Below, piece after piece: positions 32,307 through 43,456 of a stretch of 64,000 nucleotides of DNA. The position numbers were made by a program, and so were the translations under genes. The notes beneath the pieces are model-generated. The model ran no database searches and was not told the DNA's origin. It saw nothing but the letters and a program-made list of their open reading frames with translations. The stretch is taken from positions 26,187,621-26,251,620 of the forward strand of contig OZ024870.1 in assembly GCA_964017185.1 (NCBI GenBank), read 5' to 3'. Within the stretch, counting starts at the first letter, position 1, and the number at the start of each line of letters is the position of its first letter. Source of the stretch: Rugalucina vietnamica. Its lineage: Eukaryota > Mollusca > Bivalvia > Lucinida > Lucinidae.

Positions 32307-32934
32307 CCAGAGGACCAATGGTCCTGTAAATGCTCACCTGAGATCTGCTGTATATACCAATAAACATGTTTGAATATTATAGAAAATAGTCCCAGTATAG
32401 GGGCAGATTCCCAGTATAGTGGCAGATGAAGCCCTGGGGCCATTTTTTTTTTTCAGAATAATCAATATCCTGTCCATTTGCCAATTTCCTACAACATTTT
32501 CCCTTCAAATGACATTTTAACAGTTTACCCATTCAAATAATTAGGCAAGCCATGTTGACCTTGCCATAAAATAGGTCAAGGTCATCCAAAGGTCACAATT
32601 TATAAACATATTGTAGTACTCCAGTCCCCGATGCTTCATCCCAAGTTTCGTTGAAATCGGTCCTGTGGTTCCGGAGAAGAATTTTGCAGTGTTTTTACCA
32701 TATATGGGCATGGTAGCAATCTTGGTCATGTGACCTGGATTATTTATAAACACATTGGTTCCCCATCCCCATAGATGCTTCATATAAAATTTGGCTTTGA
32801 TTGGCCAAGCGGTTTCAGAGAAGATCTTTGAAAAGTGTGGACGATGGACAGACGGAAGACGGATGACGGACGGACACCGGATCATGGCCATCCTATAAGC
32901 TCACCTTGTTAGCCTAACGGCTCGGGTGAGCTAA
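32307..32934 (+). mobile_element. large hairpin-ended repeat, family 1, short form
   Basis: Starts directly after the previous copy (CCAGAGGACCAATGGTCCTG) and ends TTAGCCTAACGGCTCGGGTG then AGCTAA. One internal unit only. A CGGACGGACACCGG microsatellite precedes the end hairpin. A further 3' end fragment lies at 32935-33017. Confidence 0.78.
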
Positions 32935-33018
32935 AAATGGTGGACAAGGTCGGACGGACGCGAAGTACCTGCCTGTCCAATAAGCTCACCAGTGAGCCTT
33001 TGGCTCAGGTGAGCTAAA

Positions 33019-34885
33019 CCAGAGGACCAATGGTCCTGTAAACGCTCACCTGAGATCTGCTACATATACCAATAAACATGTTTGAATATTATGGTGTTTA
33101 GCCCCAGTGCAGGGGCAGATGAAGCCCTTGGGCCATTTGTTTTCAGAATAATCAATATTCTGTCCATTTGTCAATTTCTAGTTTATTTATTCCCTTTAAA
33201 TGACATGTTAACAGTTTTCCCCATTCAAATGCATTGGCAACCTATGTTGACCTTGTCGTCAAATAGGTCAAGGTCACCACAGGGTCACGATTTATATACA
33301 CATTGCAGTACTTTAGCCATCAATGCTTCATGCCAAGTTTCTTTGAAATCAGTCCACCGGTTCCGGAGGAAAAATTTTTTGAAGGGTTTTTACCATATAT
33401 AGGCTATAGGCATGGCGGCCATCTTGGTCATGTGACTTGGATTATTTATATATACATTGGTAACCCCATCCTATAGATGCTTCACATAAAATTTGGCTTT
33501 GATTGGCCAAGTGGTTTCAGAGGAGAAGATGTTTGAATATTATGGAAATATACATGTATACTGCCACGGGGTGGGGGCATAGAAGCTCCTGGGGACCAAT
33601 CTTTTTCAGAATCATTAATATTCAGTCCTACTGTGCATTTCCTGCAAGACTTTCACTTTAAATGACATTTCAAAAGTTTTCCCCCATTCAAATGCACTGG
33701 CGACCTATGTTGACCTTGCCGTAAAATAGGTGAAGGTCATCACAGGGTCATGATTTATATATACATTGTAGTACTTTAGCCATCGATACTTCATGCCAAG
33801 TTTCGTTGAAATCGGTCAACCGGTTCTGGAGAAGAAGATTTTTGAAGGGTTTTTACCATGTATGGGCATGGCGGCCATCTTGGTCATGTGACCTGGATTA
33901 TTTATGTATACATTGGTTACCCCATCCTATAGATGCTTCACATAAATTTGGCTTTGATTGGCCATGTGGTTTCAGAGGAGAAGATGTTTCAATATTATGG
34001 AAATATACATGTATATTGCCCCGGGATTGGGGCATATGAGCCCCTGGGGTCCATTTTTTTTCAGAATCATTAATATTCAGTCCTACTGCCCATTTCCTGC
34101 AAGACGTTCACTTTAAATGACATTTTAAAAGTTTTCCCCATTCAAATGCATTGGCAACCTATGTTGACCTTGCCGTAAAATACCGTATTCGTTCTAATTA
34201 GCGCACATGCTCTAATAAGCGCACACCCCGGTATTTTCTGAAAAACATATGCATAAGCGCACACTGCTTGAATAGTATATTGGTATTTTACACGAATTCC
34301 ACACATTAATACCGCATTAGAGGCATTAAAACTGAACCTTAAATGATCGAAAACTACTTTCAAACAATTTGAATACTTGAATGACATAACCATTGATAGA
34401 TTTGACGTTGTTATTTAAGCATTTTGATGAGTAGTTTTCCTTCATAGTGTGCGCTAATTAGAACGGTATTTTGTTACCTTAACTTTAAGTTATTTTGAAA
34501 AGTTAACCGCACTGTGCGCTAATTAGAACGAATACGGTAGGTCAAGGTCATCACAGGGTCATGATTTATATACACATTGTGGACCTTGAGTCCCTTATGC
34601 TACATGCCAAATTTCAAGATCCTAGGCCTTTGGGTTCTGGAGAAGAAGATTTTTGAAGGGTTTTTACCATATATGGGCATGGCGGCCATCTTGGTCATGT
34701 GACCTGGATTATTTATATACACATTGGTTCCCCCTTCCTATAGATGCTTCATATAAAATTTGGCTTTGATTGGCCAAGCGGTTTCAGAGGAGAAGATCTT
34801 TGAAATTGTGGACGGACGGACGACGGATGGACGGACGGACGCCGGATCATGGCCATCCTATAACCTAACGGCTCAGGTGAGCTAA
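33019..34885 (+). mobile_element. large hairpin-ended repeat, family 1, with nested MITE
   Basis: Starts CCAGAGGACCAATGGTCCTG and ends CTAACGGCTCAGGTGAGCTAA. Three internal units. Between the GCCGTAAAA and GGTCAAGGTCA parts of the third unit lies a 355-bp MITE at 34183. Confidence 0.8.
34183..34537. mobile_element. MITE with perfect 24-bp TIRs and TA target duplication
   Basis: The left end CCGTATTCGTTCTAATTAGC plus GCAC is exactly the complement of the right end. TA flanks both ends (34181-34182, 34538-34539) and the host repeat GTAAAATAGGTCAAGG is restored on excision. Two more partial copies of the GTGCGCTAATTAGAACG motif lie inside near 34450 and 34220. Perfect TIRs point to recent activity, in a Tc1/mariner or pogo-type system. 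Confidence 0.92.
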
Positions 34886-35663
34886 AAATTGACCATGCTG
34901 TGAGAAAGAGAGAGGTGATTTCAGAGGCCATGGAGCAAGAGCACTGTGGTTTGACACCTACCACATTGTCATGTAGTGAGCTTCAACAAGCCAGCTTTTA
35001 AGCACTCAGAGAACTTGTTAAGTACCAAGGACGCACTGGCTTGGTCCCAGCATAACTAAATATTGTTAAGCTGGACGTAAAAACACTAAAACCTGAACCC
35101 AAGGAGAATGATATATTGATACTAGGTAATAATAACAATAACCAGAGGACCAATGGTCATGTAAACGCTCACCTGAGATCTGCTGCATACGGTATACCAA
35201 AAAACATGTTTGAATATTATGGTATTTAACCCCAGTGCAGGGGCAGATGAAGCCCTTGGGCCATTTTCTTTTTCAGAATAATCAATATTATTTCCATTTG
35301 CCAATTTCTTAGCTCTTGCTGGCTTTTCCCTTCAAATGACATTTTAACAGTTTTTCCCATTCAAATGCAAATTGACCTTGCCATAAACTTGGTCAAGGTC
35401 ATCACAGCGTCATGATCTATATATACATTGGAATACTTTAGCCATCAATGCTTCACGCCAAGTTTCGTTGACATCATTCTATTGGTTTCAGATTTTTGAA
35501 GCCTTTTTACCATATGTGGGCATGGCGGCCATCTTGGTCATGTGACCTAAACTATTAATATACACATTGGTTCCCCCATCCTATGGATGCTTCACATAAA
35601 ATTTGGCTTTGATTGGCCAAGCGGTTTCAGAGGAGATGTTTGAATATTATGGTAATATATTAT

Positions 35664-36417
35664 ACAATTATTGACTTCAATGAGGTAGATATAAGGATTT
35701 ATCTACCTGAAAAACTGATATTCACCGAGGCCAGAGGCCGAGGTGAATATCACTTTTGAGGGTAGATAAATCCTTATATCTACCGAAATTGAAGTCAATA
35801 ACTGTTTTGTTATATGACTTTTCAAGTGTTTATCTTATAACAAATAAACAAACAAAATCATATCAGATGTTAAGTATTAAAGGCTAGACAATGAGGAACA
35901 ATTGATTATGCTTGAAAGATAATTTTGTTAGTTCTTAATAAAACATATGTTATGGGTACTCCTAAGAATCACCATGATGAGGCAATTCCAATGGGTACCA
36001 ACAACATAGGTTCTTATGAAAAATAAACAAAATTATCCCTTAATTATAACTAAATACACCTCATTATCTAGTGCTTTGTTTACCTGTAATAGTGTGCTAC
36101 TGCAAAGCATGTAGATTTCATGAACTGAAATGAGTTCATAGTTATTTATAGCTGACTGGCAGGTTTTAAACACACACATCAAATCATGTCAATTTCATGA
36201 AGCCCATGTTGATTTCATGCTGGTGCTATTTTTTGGGTACTCAGGAGCGTAATATAGATTTTGGAGGTTAATATAGAAAACCTGTCAAAATAATTAACCT
36301 CCAGGAACTGGTTTGATCTGGTATTCATCAGTTTGGTCTGGTTTCAGAGAAATATAAGGATTTATTAATACTGAATGAGCCAATCAGGAGACAGGAATTC
36401 CTTCAGTCATATAACAA
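35664..36417. mobile_element. foldback element, copy 1
   Basis: The left arm is a long palindrome of about 150 bp: TTGACTTCAATGAGGTAGAT... pairs with ...ATCTACCGAAATTGAAGTCAA, centred on GAGGCCAGAGGCCGAGGTGA. The right end AGTCATATAACAA is the complement of TTGTTATATGACT found beside the palindrome at 35807. It interrupts the host at ATGGTAATAT / ACATGTATATTGCC. Non-coding. Confidence 0.8.
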
Positions 36418-37225
36418 ACATGTATATTGCCCTAGGGTGGGGCCATTTAAGCCCTTGGGTCCAACTTTTTTTAGATTCATTAATATACTACCTATTTCCT
36501 GCAATATTTTCACCTCAAATGACTTTTTAAAAGTTTTTCCCATTCAAATGCATAGGCGACCTTTGTTGACCTTGTCGTAAAATAGGTCAAGGTCACCACA
36601 GGGTCATGATTTATTAGCCATTGAGGCTTCATGCCAAGTTTCTTTGAAATCGGTCCACCAGTTCCGGAGAAGAAGATTTTTCAATGGTTTTTACCGTATA
36701 TGGGCATGGCGGCCATCTTGGTCATGTGACCTAGATTATTTATATACACACTGATTCCCCCATTCTAAAGATGTTTCACATAAAATTTGGCTTTGATTGG
36801 CCAAGCGGTTTCAGAGGAGGAGATGTTTTAATATTATGGTAATATACATATATAATGCCCCAGGGTGGGGGCATATGAGCCCCTTGTGTCCAGTTTTTTT
36901 CAGAATCATTAATATTCAGTCCTACTGCCTATTTCCTGCAAGACTTTCACTTTAAATGACTTTTTAAAAGTTTTCTCCATTCAAATGCATTCGCGACCTA
37001 TGTTGACCTTGCCAAGTTTCTTCGAAATCAGTCCACCGGTTTCGGAGAAGATTTTTGAAGGGTTCTTACCATATATGGGCATGGCGGCCATCTTGGTCAT
37101 GTGACCTGGATTATTTATATACACATTGGATCCCCCAACCTATGGATGCTTCACATAAAATTTGGCATTGATTGGCCAAGCGGTTTCAGAGGAGAAGACG
37201 ATTGAATATTATGGAGATATTATAC

Positions 37226-37928
37226 AATTATTGACTTCAATGAGGTAGACATAAGGATTTATCTACCCGACAAAAATTATATTCACCGAGGCCGTTAGGC
37301 CGAGGTGAATATAATTTTTGAGGGTAGATAAATCCTTATGTCTACCGAAATTGAAGTCAATAAATGTTTTGTTATATGACTTTTTGACTATTAATGCAAA
37401 ATTTCTACTTTCATTTTTAAAGCTGAAATCTTATTGCAGAATCAATGTACAATTAAAGGTCCTTCTCACAAGTTTTAACAACTGTTTCTGAAATATTTTA
37501 AAAAGCTGTTTCCCAATAAATGCCTTTCATTTTGTATTTAAAAGACGTGTCACAGAAAAAGTAAAACATGCTATTCTTTTTAGATATACCCATTCAGCCA
37601 AAGAGAAATGAACACAAATAAAACATGTAAAACTAAATTGTTGTAAAAACTCATTAAAAGTCCTTAGTTTACCTGTTGAATGTTGATACATCAAATCATG
37701 TCAATTTCACATAGACCATGTTAATTTCATGCTGATACTATTTTTGGGTACTCAGGAGGGGACTATAGATATTGGAAGTTAATATAGAAAATCTGTCAAA
37801 ATAATTAACCTCCAGGAACTGGTTTGATCTGGTTTTCATCAGTTTGGTCTAGTTTCAGAAAAAATATAACGATTTATTAATACTGAATGAGCCAATCAGG
37901 AGACAGGTTTTTCTTTAGTCATATAACA
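37226..37928. mobile_element. foldback element, copy 2
   Basis: Same palindromic left arm (centre GAGGCCGTTAGGCCGAGGTG), same right part (GAGCCAATCAGGAGACAGG, AGTCATATAACAA) and same host insertion point as the copy at 35664. The middle 300 bp have diverged or been replaced. Confidence 0.8.
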
Positions 37929-38504
37929 AACATGTATATTGCCCCGGGGTGGGGGCACATGAGCCTTTGGGGTCCAATTTTTTTCAGAATCATTAATATT
38001 CAGTCCTACTGCCCATTTCCTTCAAGACTTTCACTTTAAATGACATTTTAAAAAGTTTTTCCCATTCAAATGCATTGGCGGCGTATGTTGACCTTGCCGT
38101 AAAATAGGTCAGCAGGACAGGGTCATAATTTATATATACATTGTAGTGCTTCAGCCATGGATGCTTCATGCCAAGCTTCGTTGAAATCTGTTCACCGGTT
38201 CTGGAGAAGAAGATTTTTGAAGGGTTTTTACCATATATGGGTGTGGCAGCCATCTTGGTCATGTGACCTGGATAATTTATATACACTTTCGTTCCCCCTT
38301 CCTATAGAGGCTTCCTATCAAATTATGCTTTGATTGGCCAAGGAGTTTCAGAGGAGAAGATCTTTGAAAATTGTGGACGAAGATGACGGATGGATGGACA
38401 GACGCCGGGTGCCTACCTATCCTTTAACCTCACCTGTGAGCCTTCAGCTCAGGTGAGCTAATAATGTTCATTTCTAACCAAAAGTCTTGAAAAAAAGGCG
38501 ATAC

Positions 38505-38610
38505 ATGTACTTTTCTGTGACTTTTTTCCTACAACTTTTTTCCTGCAACTTTTTCCCTACCCAAGTCTGTGACTTTTTCCAACTCAATTCTGTGACTTTT
38601 TAGTGAGTGC
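38505..38610. repeat. GTGACTTTTT-type minisatellite
   Basis: About seven loose units such as CTGTGACTTTTTTCC, CTACAACTTTTTTCC and CTGCAACTTTTTCCC. Related to the arms at 5901-6380. Confidence 0.65.
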
Positions 38611-38692
38611 TTTCAGTCACTTTCTTTCCTCTGACTTTTGTTTCTACATTCGTTTCTGTGTATCTCATCTTCTTTTTTCTAACGGGTACAAT

Positions 38693-38842
38693 TGTGGGTA
38701 CCCGTTAGAATCTAACGAGTACCCACAACGTATGTTTTGGATCAAAAATAAGAAAATTAGTTATACCCCTGCAAACCCCAGTTTTTCTATGTAAAAGTGG
38801 GGTTTAAGGGGGTATTTATTACGGGGAAGTGTTTTCCTGATG
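38693..38842. mobile_element. MITE family B, right part only
   Basis: A palindrome TGTGGGTACCCGTTAGA / TCTAACGAGTACCCACA leads into the conserved right arm (ATGTTTTGG, AAAAGTGGGG, GGGGGTAT) and ends GTGTTTTCCTGATG. The left TIR is missing. Confidence 0.75.
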
Positions 38843-39502
38843 TCAGTTTTTGCCAGATTTACACCGACAAAGATTGGTATATAATTGGTAATGCATCTGT
38901 ATTGGGTTGGTCAACTGGTTAAAGTCTGGGGATATAAATGTACTACTAATTAAACAGGACATATACTGGCAATTATATCAGGCACTACACTGGCATTACT
39001 AAAATACTAATAATATGGGGAACAGCAGTGAAAAAGAAACGCTAACAATGAAACTCTGGTTTCTTCTTTCTTTTCTTTAATAAAAGTCAAAACAGACATC
39101 ACAGACAACAAAATAAATTAAAGCAAGGGTAACTAGAATCGTCAGAGAATCTGAAGTCTATTGCCCCACTATAAACCCATGGTGATAACCACAGACTGAA
39201 AAGACTGGCAGCTCAGTTCAAAGTGAGCTTTCATACCTGAGCGGACATGTGGTGACCCAATCGGAGCTGCCTCGTCCAATCAAGTACGACCGAAAGTCGG
39301 TGGTCGATTAACAACAAGATTCCAGCCCTGTTCAATTACATATGTACATTTGTAAAAAAAATACTATATGTTATATAGTTTCACTTCACCAACTTGGCAT
39401 GCAGACTCAGAAACTCTTGAAGGTCCACAAAGTTTACAATTTCATAATGACAATAATAAAAGCATACAAAAGTGAGTCCTTGCCTATTGGGGCTGTAAGA
39501 AA
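38843..39502. other. unannotated spacer
   Basis: 660 bp, no convincing gene or repeat ends. Confidence 0.35.
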
Positions 39503-39721
39503 TGAGCCGCATCATGAGAAAACCAACAATCTCCATATATGTGAAAACAAAGACGCAGATCAGCTTCGCGTTCAGCGCTTTTAACTACATGGATAGTACA
39601 ATTCCTCTCTTTTTCTAAATCCAAAATTTCTAACTTCTAGCCATCTTCTGTGGAGGTACAGACCAGTTTGTGTCAGACCTGTTCAAAAACCACATTGTTG
39701 GTTTTCTTATGATGCAGCTCA
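39503..39721. mobile_element. family A MITE, core deleted
   Basis: Ends TGAGCCGCATCATGAGAAAA and TTTTCTTATGATGCAGCTCA. The core reads GATCAGCTTCGCGTTCAGCG, so most of one palindrome arm is lost. Confidence 0.82.
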
Positions 39722-39734
39722 AATAGGAGGGATG

Positions 39735-40245
39735 CTGGTATTTCCAGGTAAAGCAAATTACTAGCTGATTAGGCCATTTCAATTTTTTTCTATGTTTAGC
39801 GTCCACCCCAGTCAGCAAAACGTACCTACCTATCCGGAAAAAACAAACAAAGCTAGAAAAAAGAACACATAGCGTCTCCTAGTTTACTAACCTTAAATAA
39901 CATACAAAGAAACACAAATAACTGGGTAAACAATATAAAGATATTTATTTGAACAAACGTCTGATTACAATGGTCTGAGACTAGACAAAATTAAATCAGA
40001 CATATGTCCAGAACATAAAGACGTTGAAAATCGGGAAGTACAATACAATTTTTCAATTCAGGAAGCATATTTATTTGCGTTTTTTTTTTTTGTGTGTGTG
40101 TGTGTGTGTGTGTTTTTTCGAAATGTAGGTCCAAAACCAATAATAACCTGCCCGCGGACACTAAACATAGAAAAAAATTGGAATGGCCTTACTGGTCAAA
40201 CACTAAGTCCAAACCTGCCCAGGAAAAGTGGTTTCAGATGTCAAC
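39735..40245. mobile_element. element with inverted arms, unclassified
   Basis: GGCCATTTCAATTTTTTTCT ATGTTTAG near 39771 is mirrored by the complement at 40157-40191. Outer parts share CCAGGTAAAG/CCTGGGCAGG-like phrases. A (TG)n microsatellite lies inside at 40090-40113. Confidence 0.55.
40090..40113. repeat. (TG)n microsatellite
   Basis: Eleven perfect TG units between T tracts. Confidence 0.9.
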
Positions 40246-40266
40246 ACAACCCAGCGTTGGGTAGAA

Positions 40267-42085
40267 CAGGGCTGGGGTTGATTACATTGCAATGTAATTG
40301 ATTAAATTACAGATTACTTTGCACAAACAATGTAATCAATTACAACTGATTACTTTAGATTTTGAATGTAATGGATTAAATTACAATTACTTTGACAAAG
40401 TGATCAGATTACTTTTGATTACTTTGGTAAGATGACAATTAACATCTCTTCTAAATTGGTTTCTTTAATGCAAGTGTTTGCTTCTCACTGGTATTTCATG
40501 TGGAAACAATAGCAACTCACTAAAAGTATCATTTGAACTCAATTCTATTAACTTAAAATTGTCACATTATTTTCCTGAAAGACATGATTCGGCAAACAAG
40601 ACACGATTCCAAATTTTAAACCAAGGTTCCACCTCCATGGCCTTAGTTGCTGGATAAACCATCACATATGCTGTTCAAGGAATTGTTAAGTTTTGTCTTT
40701 CATTGAGTTGTTGTTATTTTGCTGAATTTTATCAAGTAGGCAAGGACGATAAATTACATATTGATGAAAGTCCTGCAAAATTTAAACCTGCATATAATGC
40801 ATATTTTTTTCTAAAACACAGTAAGACGGAATGCCTTTCATGAGTAAAACAATAAGCAGTAACCAGGAATGGACACAATTATAAACAAGCCCTTATCCTT
40901 GAAAACCAAACTCCAAGAAGCTTTGGTTAACTTCACTAACTTAATTATCTTTGATTTACTTAACATGTTCCATTTGTAAAGAAAATATAGTTGTCTTCTA
41001 ATGCATATCTTGATTGTTAACAGTTTATACAGGTGTGGTCACAGGTAAACCTCCCATTTGTTTGACTAAAATGCATAATCAAATTAATTCATCGGAATAC
41101 AACAAAAGAAATTGTTCACACCCTGAACAACCTTTGTTTTCATTATTAAAGTGACACAGCCATATAACTTAATGGGTGAATTAAACTGAGCTTTAGAAGA
41201 ATTATGAAGTTGTAGGCTGTAAATGTTTTTCAATATTTATTATTGCCCCTCTTGTTGCCATTAATGTTGTAACCAGAGGAAACAAACTATCTGATTTAAA
41301 ATGCTTGAATATAGCTGCATCTGATTGCTCTATTAAAATGATTTGTAGCTTAGGGTGTTAGATAATGTAAATTTTCAGTGAATATGCAGTTTCCATATCA
41401 GACTGCAAAAGGCATCAAAATGTATATCAAATAAGTTTGGGCAGCCCCCGTGGCCGAGTGGTTAAGGTCGCTGACTTCAGTGCTCTTGATCATTCGATCA
41501 TCTCACCGATGTGGGTTCGCGCCTCGCACGGAGCACGAATTCATATGTGAGACAAGCCATGTTCTGCTTGCGGGTGTGTCAGGTGGTTTTTCCCCGGGTA
41601 CTCCGGTTTTCGCCCCACCTACCGATTGATTCGTCTAGTTATGAGTTAAAAAGCTTGAAAGGGACGTAAAACTGAATCAAAAAAAAAAAAAAAAAAAAAA
41701 AGTTTGTGATGTTCATTTCATTTTATAACAATTTACAATATAGTTATTTACAAAAACATCCTACGCCTGTGCCATTGCAGACAAGGAAGACAAGTTTCGT
41801 GAATTATGTCCTTTTTGGGGGTGTAGGGGTAGTTTGGATTTTTTCCATATTCATGTACACCATTGGTTCACAATTAACATTTAGCATAAAACCAGTCAAA
41901 GTCTATCTAATTGTAATCAGATGTAATCAAAATGTAATCATGATTACAGACCATTTTTTCATGTAATCGATTAAAATAAATTACTTGTAATCAGAAAAAT
42001 GGCTGATTATTGATAACTGATTACTACAAAATCTGTAATCGATTACAGCTGATTACAATTACAAATTACGATTACCCCAGCCCTG
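40267..42085. mobile_element. non-autonomous hAT element with 8-bp target duplication
   Basis: TIRs are CAGGGCTGGGGT and ACCCCAGCCCTG. GGGTAGAA flanks both ends (40259-40266 and 42086-42093), the 8-bp target duplication of hAT transposons. Subterminal zones of about 150 bp are packed with GTAATC/GATTAC motifs, likely transposase binding sites. No transposase frame is present. A SINE is nested at 41440-41699. Confidence 0.92.
41440..41699 (+). mobile_element. tRNA-derived SINE with A tail, nested in the hAT element
   Basis: The head CCCCGTGGCCGAGTGGTTAA contains box A and GTGGGTTCGCGCC contains box B, at tRNA-like spacing. The body includes TTTTTCCCCGGGTACTCCGG and ends in 21 or more A at 41679-41699. 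AAGTTTG flanks it (41433-41439, 41700-41706), a short target duplication. The body resembles V-type molluscan SINEs in style, but I cannot run the comparison. Confidence 0.85.
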
Positions 42086-42573
42086 GGGTAGAAGTCCCAT
42101 AAAATGGAGGCGGTCTGGTAACATGACGATAGCTGTAGACTGGGAGGTTAAGCAACATATCAAACAAAATACATATCTGTAGAGTCATATATTTTTTGCT
42201 CATAAGGTCAAAACAGATGAGTACACAAACCCATGTATGTAGTTTCCCTACCCAGATCTACCTCATATGCTTCAAAGTCATACTTTTGTTGTGTGTGACC
42301 CTTTAAAGGTGGTTCCGTATTTCCACTGCCAGAAGCAAGAGAAAACAATAACCTATCAAAAACCTGGACCCAAGTCTATGATGCCGGACGGTGAAGCACA
42401 CGAGAATGTGAAACACTGATGTGTATAGCAACCGTATTTACCCGACTTGACCCTATTTATGTCAGCTAATCATGCTGATAAAGTCATCACCATTTCCTTT
42501 GGCAACATTATTCATACAAAAAATGTAGAACAAGAGTACTTTGTCAAAATCAAACAAACAGAAGTGTACAATA

Positions 42574-42768
42574 GTACACCTCAACCTCTTTATAACACTA
42601 TTTTTTGGGTCCAATACAATTTCCGTGTTAGCTATCCAATCTGTGTTATAATGAGAGTAAAATATAAAGCTATATATATAGGAAAATTAGACCATTTGGG
42701 GTCCATGAATGGTCCGTGTTATATCCAAAACCGTGCTGTAATGAACCGTGTTATAAAGAGGTCCCAAC
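42574..42768. mobile_element. small MITE with CCTCTTTATAACA ends, copy 2
   Basis: Left GTACACCTCAACCTCTTTAT, right GTGTTATAAAGAGGTCCCA. The interior CCGTGTTAGCTATCCAATCT is the complement of the copy at 20822. An open frame running through it has no coding support. Confidence 0.7.
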
Positions 42769-42779
42769 TTAATGTCCTA

Positions 42780-43262
42780 GGGTATGAGCGCCCCGATTTA
42801 AATACAATTGGTAAAGTTTTGGAAGCATATGCTTGTGCAAAGCTGTGCTTCAGCCCTGAGAATTTTTTTTTTTTTATTCATGCATTCTGCATTTAAATCA
42901 TGTAGATCACCCTTTCATATGTATATACAGGTCAACCTCATTAGGAAATAGCTGCTCACTCTGCTAACTACATGTTCTCTTTGTACAAGTACCTGATTGT
43001 CAATAGTTTTTTCCCACCTCAGTTTTTGGAGTGGGAATTTCTTTCTGATTGTGTCATTTCCTGATCATTGCTTACTTTTACCTTTCCATTACCTTTGGCA
43101 TTCATAAAAGCAGAAGAGTTTAAGTGTAACAGTTTTATAATGAGCTAATTTAAATACTACATATATATAGCAAAGTTTTCAATTTGGAAGCCATGACATG
43201 GCTGTATTATATTGAAAAATCGCATAATAGTGAGGTGCGCTATAATGCCTTTGAAGTGATTA
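42780..43262. other. unannotated spacer
   Basis: 480 bp of AT-rich DNA with no clear gene. Confidence 0.35.
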
Positions 43263-43264
43263 TA

Positions 43265-43450
43265 AACAACATAAGAGCCCTGTTACAAGAAAACCAGTCT
43301 CTGGGGTTTCCGACCAGGTCCGACACAGTCTCAGAAAAATGATAAATGCTTGAAATTTTGGATATAAGAAGAACAAGTACTGCACTATTCATGAAGCAAA
43401 AACAGCTGTGCAGTTACTGCACAGCTGATCTGCGTCTTTGTTTTCGCATA
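43265..43450. mobile_element. family A MITE, both termini lost
   Basis: GAAAACCAGTCTCTGGGGTT through the palindrome AGCTGTGCAGTTACTGCACAGCT to TTTGTTTTCGCATAATGC, where the next repeat begins. The TGAGCC ends are absent. Confidence 0.75.
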
Positions 43451-43456
43451 ATGCAA

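Larger units (their letters stand above)
35141..38461 (+). mobile_element. large hairpin-ended repeat, family 1, with twin nested elements
   Basis: Starts ACCAGAGGACCAATGGTCAT and ends GAGCCTTCAGCTCAGGTGAG then CTAA. Four internal units, two of which are interrupted at the same place by the same foldback element (35664 and 37226). Confidence 0.78.

Noticed and set aside
41444-41530. tRNA gene
   Set aside because: Same reasoning: it is the head of a SINE with an A tail.
42447-42896. 149-codon frame
   Set aside because: It runs through a small MITE and AT-rich spacer without motif or codon bias.
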